Assembly: GCA_930367205.1 (NCBI GenBank)
Contig: OV884015.1
Location: forward strand, 103,542,509-103,606,508
Direction of reading: 5' to 3'
Source: Acanthosoma haemorrhoidale
Lineage: Eukaryota; Arthropoda; Insecta; Hemiptera; Acanthosomatidae
Length of the DNA: 64,000 bases
The notes under the pieces were generated by a model. The model was not told the DNA's origin, ran no database searches, and was given only the letters and a program-made list of their open reading frames with translations. Of this stretch, positions 46,342 through 58,300 are shown piece by piece. Position numbers and translations under genes: made by a program. Positions within the stretch are counted from its first letter, which is position 1, and every line of letters begins with the position of its first letter.

Positions 46342-49300
46342 TTATTTAGTAGTATAATAATTTTGATGTTCGAGTGATTTATAATACGCTTTGTGGAAGT
46401 CAATATCGTATGTTCCTGGTCCTCTTCTTGCCGGTTTTTCGGCGGTTCCTCGTACTTCTTCTGTAGCGCCGGAAGCCCCTTCTACGCTATCGGGCTCCTT
46501 GACTTTCTCCGCCTCTTTGACTCCGTCCAGAAAATCCAGACTGATGGCGACCTCATGCCATCCCATAGGGTTTCCACTGATTGAGTAATGTTTTAACGTA
46601 AGCTCTTCGTCATTCTTACCGGGAAACTTCATCCTACGGGATAGCTCGCCGGCAAACGGGAAAAAAGTTGCGATCCCGTAAAGGTGAGAGACTGCCCCGT
46701 AAACGATGTAGGATTTGTGGTGGTCTACTGTTACTACAGCGTTCGTCTCTTCCACCCTGTACAATATCTGGAAGAAATAAAATAAAAAATAAACAGTTTT
46801 GATGATTTAGTGCTTCGTCGCACAAAAAACTGGCCGTTAAGTGAATGAAAAGTTAAATTATGCATCTCTCCCTTGGCTTTGCAACTAACCAAATTTCCAA
46901 CAGCCAATGAAGATAAATGTTTTTGTTTTTGTTCAGCCAATAACATAAAGGGCTAAATAAGCTGAACAGAAAATAAAACAACTCACTTCCCTTTAAAAAA
47001 TTATTTTTGAATATATAGTTACATGACGACAATTACTACTAAACATTGACTAATCCATGTTAAGACCTCCCCCTATAAATAGGCTGAGCCTGCGGCTCTC
47101 GCTCTCATTCCATTATCAGTTAGTCACGCGTCACAGCTCAAAGTCATTCATAGTTATCTTTCAAGTTTTAAACCTTTTGTATTTTGTGCTTCAATAAAGT
47201 GATCTTTTTAAAAAGCCTTTCTCTTCGTGGTCTGATTTAATTGGCGCCCGAACTTAGGGACCTGAGGGCTGTTCAGACAACTAGAATTTTATTCAATTAT
47301 AGACGATTCAATAAAATTCCGACCGTCGCTACTCTTGCGAGAAGAACGTCACTGTGGAGCAAGACTCAACACACCGACTTCAAGGAGGAACTGCCGGTAT
47401 TTTCAAATATCCTAAGCTCAGGTCAACGAACATTATCAACCACCGGAGTAGAGAAGCCTTAAGACACCGCTTAGAACGAAGTACTACAACAGGGTATGAA
47501 ACCAGCATTATATTATATTTTATTTTAAAACTTATTTTATATTTTATTTTAAAACTTATTTTTATTCTTTATATATGTCTTTGGTCGAAAGATTAAATTC
47601 CATTAGAAACATAAACGGAAACGAAACAGATACAGATATGGAACATGAGAAAATTAAAAACAGCGACTGTACATTCATCCCAAGTTACAATGGGAAAACC
47701 GAAAACCTTATATTATACATTGACAACGTGACTTACTTATTGACTAGATTTTGCCAAGCCGAAAACCCAAATAGAATCAGAAATGAAGGACTTATCCTTA
47801 TGTGCGCTAAGACCAAGTTAGAGGGGAACGCCAAAATCGCGACGTTCGATAAACAGTTTGGCTCGGTAATGGAACTACTTGAATTCCTGAGACAACATTA
47901 CCAAGACAACCGGTCAATCTGCGAATTGGCTAGAGAGATCTCCAATACAAAACCCAGAACTAACGAAAACCCCATTGATTACATAGAACGATTGCAAATA
48001 AAAAGATGTGATCTATACTCAAGAATTTACACAGATAACGAGATACGAGATAAGGACCAAGAGATGGCGCGTTACGACAACGACATTAGTCAAGAAGCTG
48101 TTAAAAACTTGCATCCGACGATAGCAATATTTCTACAGCACCTACGCCACCGAACGCTAAACGATGTTTACAACTTTTTGAGGAAACAAGCCTCATTCGT
48201 GGTAGAATCGGTATACGGAAACCGTGTATTTAATAAAGATGCAACGGAGGAAAGACCAAGACAACAGTATAATAAACAATCGAATAGACCCCAACAACAA
48301 TACCGACAAAGATCAAATAACAATTATCAGGGATACAAAGGCAATAACTATAATCCTAATTTTCAGCAATATAGACCACGGTACAATAGTAACTATAATA
48401 ATAACAACGCGCAACCCCAACAACAACAACAAAGGTACGATTACCAATATAACTATAATAATAACAACGCGCAACCCCAAAGATATAATTACCAACAGCA
48501 ATGGAATCCACAACAACAACATAACTATTTTAACCAACCACGACAAAATCCAGAGTGGAACCAACCGATGAACTACCAACAAAATCAATCCTATCCACAG
48601 ACAGTTTCCATGCGAACGGCTAGCGATAGAGCACATTATATTGAAGACGATAAGGACAGAATAATCAGAGACTTACAAGAGAAATTAGACCGCTCGGAAA
48701 ACCGTTTTTTAGACTCAGAGCAAATACAAACCGATCCGCCTCTCTCAGAGGGAAAAGAACAATTTTAGACGAGAATATTTTAAATAATAATAAGCAAAAT
48801 ACGGTGAATAAACAGTGCGAAGAACTGCACTATACAAATGATTTACCATACATCATAGACTTCAAAAAAAACAAATGGTTGATTGATACGGGGGCTACAA
48901 AAAACTATATACACCCAGACGTAGTGAAAAGACATAATTTCACATTAAGGAAAAAAGAATTTTCTATCAAAACGCCCACGGGTTACGACGACGGTAATGC
49001 AAGCGTTGTGGTAAACATAAAAAATGCACTTGGTATAGACCAACTGACTGAATTTTTAGTCTACCCATTTTCCAATAGGTTCGATATTTTGTTAGGCTTC
49101 GAAACGATGAGGAATTTGAAAATGAACATAGATTGTACAGAAAATCACATAGTGATCGGAGACAATACATTTAAATTCAATGACTCAAAGAACGAATTAA
49201 ACTTGATGGACAACGAACAAGAAATAGACGACGCATTAATAACGGAACACCTACCGACAGATTTAACTAATAAATTAATAAAAATAATTTCGAATAATGG

Positions 49301-52300
49301 AGAAGTCATAAAAAAGGACAATGAAAAACTCCAAGCCACTAATTTATTAAAACATCGGATCAATACTAAAAATGATGACCCGATCTACACAAGAAATTAT
49401 AGGTACCCCGAGCAATTCAAAGGTCAAATTAAAGATGAAGTACAAAAACTGTTAAGGGATGGAATAATCAGAAAGAGCAATTCACCTTATAACTCGCCAC
49501 TATGGATAGTGCCGAAAAAGATGGATGCTAGTGGGATTAAGAAAGTGAGAATGGTCATAGACTACCGCAAACTTAATCAGCAAACCACGAATGATAAATT
49601 CCCCTTACCAAACATAGAAGATGTACTCAATAAATTAAAAGGAGCCAAATATTTCACAACCATCGATCTAAAATCAGGGTTTCATCAAATACCAATGGAG
49701 GAAGAATCGATTTCAAAAACAGCCTTCAGCACAGACGACGGACATTTTGAGTTCCTGAGAATGACGTTCGGTTTGTGCAATGCACCACCAACTTTCCAAC
49801 GTATGATAAACATGGCCATAGAGAACACACCAAGAACCATGGCTTATATCGACGATATAATAATTTATTCAAAAAATGAAGAAGAGCACCTGAATGACAT
49901 TGAAAGGGTGTTACAGACGTTGAAGAAAAACAACTTAAGCATCCAATTAGACAAGACCGAATTTTTCAAAACAGAGTTGAAGTTTCTGGGCTACGTTGTA
50001 ACGCAGGATGGATTAAAGACGGATCCTATTAAAATAAAGGCTATTTTAGAATTCGAAAAACCTAAAGACGAAAAATCCCTTAGGCGATTTTTGGGTATGA
50101 CAGGTTATTACCGAAAGTTCATAAGAAATTATGCCAATATGACGAGACCTCTAACTTCAGCTATTAAAACAAAAGATTATGAGTCAAAGGAATTTGAAAA
50201 CAGTTTTCATCGACTAATTCAGGAAATGACTAATACACCGATACTGGCCTATCCGGATTGGAACGAGGAATTTATATTGACAACGGACGCGAGCGACCAA
50301 GCAATAGGTGCAGTGCTTAGCCAGAAAACAAATAACGTAGAACACCCGATTGCCTTCGCATCAAGAGTCTTGTCGCAAACAGAGAAAAATTATAGTACCA
50401 TAGAAAAAGAGTTATTATCCATAGTTTATTCCACACAACATTTCAAACCATATCTCTATGGAACAAAGTTCCTCCTGTTGACAGACCACAAACCGCTCAC
50501 GTGGGTATTCAGTATGAAAAATGGAAACAGTAGAATAATGAAGTGGATTTGGAGACTTCAGGAGTTTGAATTCGAAATTAAGCACATAAACGGAAAAACG
50601 AACTATGTCGCTGACTGTCTCTCGAGAAGAAATGAAATCAACACTTTAGAAGGTAATGTAGAAATTAATAATAGCATTCCAGAGGAAGGAACTCAAGAAT
50701 ACGATGATTTCTTAGATCAACTCTTAGAACTTGAGGAAACAAATAATCAAAGTACTTTAGAACCAACGGAAGAATTACCGGTATTAACTAACGAAGACTT
50801 AGATAGCCTAATAACACAACATTCACAGGCTAGCAACAATGAGCAGGTATGGCTGGTGGATAGCGACAAGTGTATAAACGTTGAAAAAAATCAGATAATA
50901 ATAAAAAGAGGGACCAATAGAATTACCTACGAAAAAATATTTGAAAAAAATCGTTACACCTTATACATTAATGATCCCGAAAAAATAAATGAATTACTGT
51001 TGGAAATATTACGACCAAACAAAGTCTATGGTATATACTGTCAAACGAACTTCAGAACTTTGAACGAGATTTACGGAGATTATTTTAAACAGATCCAAGA
51101 ATTAATTGAGAGAGAATACAAAACTGTAATACTCAAGAGATATTGTCTGCTATGTGAAGATATCACTGAGGTGAGTAATCAACAACAGGCGATCCTCGAT
51201 TATCATTACGGAAAGACCTGCCATCGTGGGATTTTGGAGACTTACGACAGATTAAAAAGAAAACTTTACTTTCCGAATATGAAAGATAAGATCACAGAAA
51301 TAATAAACCAGTGTGAAATATGTAAAACAAATAAATATGATAAAAAACCAATCAAAAGTAAATTCCTAACAACACCGACTCCCGACAAACCATTTCAGGA
51401 GATTATGATGGACTTATTGCAGTTTGACAAAAAAATAATTTTTACAACCATCGATACCTTCTCGAAACGATTATACACTCAGGTGATCAGCAATAAAAAC
51501 GCGTTAACTATATGCCAAACCTTGGAACAGTACATCAGCTTATACCCTATACCAGAGCGTATTTGCGCGGACCATGGAAAAGAATTTAACAACATCTTGA
51601 TTCAACAATTTTGCAAAGCAACGAATATAGAAATCCATTATACAAGTAAAAACTATTCGAATTCATTAGGGATACTAAACAAATGCCATGCCACCTTCAA
51701 CGAAATAATGAGGATAAACATTAATCAAAACAAGAAGATTAACTTCGAAAGAATCGTACAAACAAGCACGATAGCATACAATAATACTCTTAATCAAAAT
51801 TTAAAGTTAACTCCAAATGAGATAACATTCGGAAAGACGAAGGACTCGTATGATACACAAGACATTCAAGAGATACATGTCAATAACTATTTTCAACAAT
51901 TAAAAGACTTACATACGGAAGTAAAACAGAAAATAGAATTCATTAAAGAAACCCGTAATGAGAAACTTAACCAAAACCGTGAAGAACCTCCTGAGCTTAA
52001 CTCAGAAGAATTCGCCAAAACACCCCGGATCAAACCAAAAAAGAGTTTACTATACAACAAAATAAAAATAGGCGACACGCACATAAACAACATTAAAAGA
52101 CCGAATAAGCAGAAGAAAAAATATTTTGTTACGGACAATGACGAGGACACTCATCATGATCCAGGTCCTAGTAGCCGCCACAGTAAGTAATAAACAAGAC
52201 TTAACAGATATTGACGAAATTGATAAAATTAATAAAGTATAATCAAATAAATCATGATCAAACGATATCAATTAATTATAGAGGAAATTTGTGAATGGGT

Positions 52301-55300
52301 TATATTTCGATGGGCTAATCTAACGTCATAATGTTCAGTAGAAAAATTTATTTATATTATATTTACGTATATTATCCGTTTCTAAAGAATTTGGTTTTTT
52401 GGCAAGAGAGATTGGAAGCTACATTTGTATTGGTTGTATCTAAAAGACAAATTTATTATATGTCGTAATATCAATTATTCTTTATATTAGTTTATAATGA
52501 ATGTAATTGTGAAAACATTTCAGCCACCGGCTATAACATTAGATAATTTAATTTGTATCAAGTTGATCAATTGTTCTTTAAAGATAGTTATAAATCTGAA
52601 TGAAGAGCACGAAATTGTTTTAAATATTTTAAGTTTGTTGTGTACTGTTCAGTATAATAGCTATTCACTCACATATATATCAGAACGAATTATGTTAATT
52701 CCATTTATAAACAATTACCTACAGATCGTTAAGGTACAAAGAATCTGCTATTTAGAGATTATAGCAAATTTGGAATTTGGCTATGTTTTATTTTTTGGAT
52801 TAAGTTGTTTACCGCTTAAGAATTAAAAGTCAAATAATTGCACTCCTCGAGAATTAAACTAGGCGATGTTTAAACCTTTACATCTAATCAGCTTTGTGAA
52901 TTCAAATATTTACTTTTAGTTTAAAAGACGTATCTGACTATTCGTCATTTAAGCTTCAGTTACATACAAGGTAATTACACTGAAGGATTATTACCTAAGC
53001 CAACAACTATTAAGCACGAGACTAATTGTCAATTGTTTATTCTCCATAGAATCTAACTATAATAATTATCCATATGTGTAATTAAGTAAGAACTATTAAT
53101 TATAAGTGGAACAAACCTTTCCATTACAATGTAACCATGAAGTATTTCTATAATATACTCTGAGCAACAAGTTTACTTGTAATTAATATTTTATATACAT
53201 TAACCGGTTAACGAGATATAATGTAAGGAACTAATAATTTTAATTATTCTTGTATAGGTATAAATGATTGAATAATTAATGGAGTTATTTTCTGGTATTT
53301 AAGCGTTTACCAATGTTATAAGAATAAAGCAGATTAATATTGATTTAATAAGAAAATGTTATTTTAATTTTTGTATTTATAATTTGATTCATTAAGATTG
53401 ATAATAGTAATTTTCATTTCATACTGTATATCTTGATAATGCCATATCAAATACAGTACGATACCATTTAATATCTTTGCTACATTTTGTATAGTATAAT
53501 TTCTTTAATATTTAATCAAATCGAGGAACCAATAGTAATAATACTATGTTAAGTATAAGTTTCCTCTTACATTTTTAAGCTATTTCTTATGAAATTTTAT
53601 GTTCGCTTTATGCACCTTTATAAAAATTATTGTACCTTTGGTATACTATACGCATACTGCAAACTTGAATTTACGTACTATAATGATTCTTATTAATTGA
53701 GAATTAATAATGCTAGAGCAATGTTACTTCAAGTATGATATCCATTTAAAAATTTATTTATCATTAATAGTTTCAACTGAATGTTACTGTGTAAGAACAG
53801 CTATGAATGCTCTGAGTGGGTGCCAAATATCTTGTTAAGTAAAATTAGATTTCTTTTTGCACATTTCCGGAGCAATGCTTAATCTTCGGGAGGGAGGAGT
53901 TACATGACGACAATTACTACTAAACATTGACTAATCCATGTTAAGACCTCCCCCTATAAATAGGCTGAGCCTGCGGCTCTCGCTCTCATTCCATTATCAG
54001 TTAGTCACGCGTCACAGCTCAAAGTCATTCATAGTTATCTTTCAAGTTTTAAACCTTTTGTATTTTGTGCTTCAATAAAGTGATCTTTTTAAAAAGCCTT
54101 TCTCTTCGTGGTCTGATTTAATTATATCTTTTAATCAAACAATGAACTTTTTGTCGTGCGCCTATTTTTTTAATAATTTTCATAACACATTTTTCTTACT
54201 ATGTGACATTTATTGTTGGCTACGCCTCTACAATTTTTAATAAAAAAATTGTTGATAGCCGAGTTGGCATCTGTCTATTTAAAATGAAGATTAGATGGTA
54301 ATACAGTTAAAATTTGCTTGACAATTAAAATCTCCATTAGCTTGACACAGAGAAGGAGCACTTTGTTCAATATAGAACGAATCGTGCCGTATATAGTAGA
54401 CCTACTCCTCCTTCAGAGATTTGGAACCATGACTCCTCGACAAGCAGCAAAGACGTTGGTAAAATTCTTGAACTTCCTTTATTGTGCTAAAATTACAATC
54501 TGCCTTATTAGGCAACTAGTAATTAATATAAATGCTCTCATTCGTACTATATTTACAATTCATCATTCACTCGCTCATTCATACAATATTTACAGACAGA
54601 CCAGAGGCCTCCCAAATCCACATGTTTGTCACCTCCCTCGCATACGAAAGAGGAAGTGGAGTCTTGGGAAGTCCCCCACGCTCCTCCGTCAGCCGCGTCA
54701 CTGGATACGAGCCAGTGGAGGCTGACGAATAGTGCGAGAGCCACAGACGCTCAGGACATGATTGGAGAAAGTCACGAGGCCACTGCCGTTTCAGTCTCCG
54801 AGGAAGGTAATAGGGATGATTAAAATTCAAGGAAGGGATGTAGATTTTTAAGATGTAGAAAAGAAACCCGCCATGTACTGGATACGACCCCAGGAAGATC
54901 TAAGCATCCAACAACAGAATTAACGAAGGTCTCCTTCCAGTTCACGAAGAGGCCGACTCTTGTGGTGTATTGGAATCAAAATAGCATATTACACTCCATT
55001 GCCAAAAGTCAATGCCTTTCTCTCGTAGTCTCATAAACCAAGAAACTGTGTACTCCGCATTCATCGAATATTTGTTTGAACTGGAAGTATATGAAAAGTG
55101 CATAGTTATTCCTATTGTCAAGCTAGAATGTAAACATATTCACATAATACATTACTGAATTAAGATAGATTCTTGCTGGCCTCCTTTTGGTGTACCCCAA
55201 CAAATGTTTGTTTCATTAATTAAGCCATTCTTTAAACCTTGATCTATGCGAATCACCCTGACCTTTTTAGCTTTAAATGGAGCAGAGGACAAAAAAAATG

Positions 55301-58300
55301 TTGATTTTAATGAACACATTATTCTACAATAGTACGAATAAAGTTACCAAGTTTTCTTTAATGCTTATGACTTCGACAGCTTTAGTCCCAGTGCCGGCGG
55401 CGATGAGCAGATCTCCAACCGTACCAGGGATCGTAATCGGCCCGTGTTCCCAAGAGTGGAGGAATTGCACGTCGTTGATGAACTGTCCGGAACAGTTCAG
55501 AGGGCGGTTTGTCGGTTCCACGGTCTTCAAGCACCGGGTCGTTCGCATGTCCCACATCTGTATGCCCTCTTTGCATGTCCACTGTCCGGTCAGCAACACA
55601 TTCCCCTACGATTCAGAGATTGGAGTTATTATACATTTCGTCAATAAATAAACTTTGTAAATACCTAAAAACTCTTTGTCATCAACCTAGGCCAATCTCC
55701 CAAAAACACCTTCGACTCACTGTTAACAATAAACTCATAGTATAGTACTTCTTTATTTATTTTTTGCATAACTAAGAACAACAGGAACACAGAAACTGAT
55801 ATGATCTTGTTGGCCTGAACGCCGGCTTTCGACGGGATGCTGTGCCACCTGCTTTACGACTGGGAATGCCCAGAGCAGCTGTACACCGTGTTGGTTTATC
55901 AACATTAGAGATCAGTGAGGGTAAGGGTGGGTGATTACCTCTCGAACCCATTCCCTCTAACTTGTGGAGTTCCTCAAGGAGCGGTTTTGTCTCCGGTTCT
56001 TTTGAGCATGTAAACATCTTCAATTGTTGGGACAAACTATAAGAAAGCTACTGTAATCGCTTTCGCCGACGACATAGCGGTTTACAGCAGCAGCATGAGT
56101 GCACAGAGAGCTCTCACCCAGGCCGAGTCAGTTTGTAACGTTATCAGTGACAGACTGGGCATGTTAAACATCAGCGTAAACGCCGGGAAGACCGACTGCG
56201 TAATCTTCTCTCTCCAAAAGGGGAAAAAATCCTTGCCAAAATAATATAGTATAGGAGGGCAAGAGAACTCACCAGCTTACTCAATGTAAAAATGGATAGG
56301 CATCTCCATTCCTCTACTCATTTTAGTAATAAAATAGAAAAAGTACGACACAGGTCTTACTGGTTTTACCACTTGCTAACTTCACACAACCTGTCGCTTC
56401 GTCTCAAACTCATGATCTATAAATGTGTCCTCCGGCCAGCTCTGATGTACGGTGTCCCGCTATTTACGCACTTGACTGACAATATAGCTAAAAGTCTCCA
56501 ACGATTCCAGAATGTCTCTAGCATTTCCAGAATTGGATCATGTGAAAAGTGGTCCGATATATCTCTCGAGAGAGGTTAAAGAACGCCGACCTGCACCCGT
56601 TGCTCGCTGTGTCGTCGGTGGGTGAGTTCATCCGCCGGAGACACATTAAGGGTTTTTTTGACTCGTGCAGCACCTGACAAACCCAGTGTTTAACACTATG
56701 ACCCCACCACCCTTCGCACATTGATGGCAACTGGCTGTCGGGTAAATTCAGATCGAGATGGAACAAGATCAGATTTTGTTGTTAGATGTAAGTTAGTTTT
56801 AAGTCCATGATCCATAAGGTGAGCCCCATCACTTATAAACATGTTTAGACAATCAATGTATAATGTGCATTATACTTTTGTAACAATCACAAATCGCAAT
56901 GTAAAATTATAAAAAACTGTAGCCAAGCTAGAGGTAAATAGATTCATTTATCTAGAATCTATACTGATTTCAATAATTTATAATAACAAGGGGTTATGAA
57001 GAAGAAAAAAATGCATAACTTACCATGATATCTATAGAATTGCTTTGCAGATGAGGTCCTGGTATGGTCATATTAGGCTTGTTAGGGGTCCTCAGATCCC
57101 ACAGCTTAGGACAAATTCATTCAAATCATTGACAATATTAAATTTATAAATTTCATTAAGTGTTACTATGAAATTGATACAATTATGAAGTGCATTCTTT
57201 CTCATCTTTAACTGAATACATTCATGGATGTTCACCAAATAGCTGGGTACCTCCTTACCCACTCTTGTTTTTGCTGCAGCCTCGATATTCGTCGAAACCA
57301 AAGGAAGAAACCCGACAGGTCAATGGTCTTTCGTCGGTATGTCTGTCTGTTCTACAACATTACTGGTAAAAATGATCAAATTAATCTTTAATTGTATTAA
57401 TTCTTTATTGTGATAAAATTCCAAGGGCAATAAGCAATTGTGATAAATGTTCTCATTCATACCATATTTACAATTTTCATTCGCCCGCTCATTCATACAG
57501 AATTTACAAAAGCACAGAGACCTCCCAAATCCATATGGTTGTCACCTCCTGTTACAAGAGAGGAAGCGGAGTCTTGGGAAGTCCCCCCACGCTGCTCCGT
57601 CAGCCGCATCACTGGAAAATAGCCTGCGGAGGCTGACCAAGAGGGCGAGAGCCACAGACGCTCAGGACATATTTGAGAAAGTGGCCATGGCCAGGACTCA
57701 CACTGAGTATTACATAGCGTCAACTTTCTGAATTCATTTCCAAATAAAATTCATTTATGTTTAAATTTAATAAAACAAATTTATTTTTATTATTTAATAA
57801 CAAGATATTCCCTCCAAGCATTCAATTACATAGGACAATTACTGTCTAGACCCAAAGTCGTTTCAACCGTAAAGGAAACTTATTCCTGCTGGTATATAAT
57901 ATATCTCTCAATGAAGTAGATCAGTTTATAAAAGTGATTTGAGCAGAAAACACTTACCCTACACTGGCTTAATGCTTGTTAAATTGCCTTATTTACTTTA
58001 AAATGTATAATCCTCCTCGGAGACTAAAACGGCGGTGGCCTCGTGACCTGCTATAAATGCGTAACAGTGGGAGTCCTGGCAATGGTCAGTATCTCCAATC
58101 ATGTCCTGAGCGTCTGTGGCTCTCTTGCTCTTCGTCAGCCTCCACTGGCTCATATAGTGTGGGGGACTTCCCAAGACTCCGCTTCCCCTTTCGCGAGGGA
58201 GGTGACAATTATGTGGATTTGGAAGGTCTCTGGGCTGTTTGTAAATACTCTATGAATGAAAATTGTAAATATGGTTTAAATGAAAGCATTTATCACAATT

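Larger units (their letters stand above)
47017..54123 (+). mobile_element. Gypsy/errantivirus-type LTR retrotransposon, recent insertion
   Basis: A 7107-bp element with 226-bp LTRs (47017-47242 and 53898-54123) that look identical base for base. It is flanked by ATAT on both sides (47013-47016 and 54124-54127). The ends AGTTAC...AATT and the ATAT target are those of gypsy/errantivirus elements. In order it has a tRNA-Lys-type primer binding site, gag, pol (protease, reverse transcriptase, RNase H, integrase), a long non-coding stretch where env would lie, a polypurine tract and the 3' LTR. It lies antisense in the last intron of the WD-repeat gene. Identical LTRs mean a young, possibly polymorphic insertion. 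Confidence 0.95.

Noticed and set aside
46391..46588. Plus-strand frames opposite the last WD-repeat exon
   Set aside because: Shadows of the minus-strand exon, which has the acceptor, phase and protein character.
52497..52826. 109-codon frame as an env gene
   Set aside because: No signal peptide, cleavage site or membrane anchor in the expected arrangement, and far too short.
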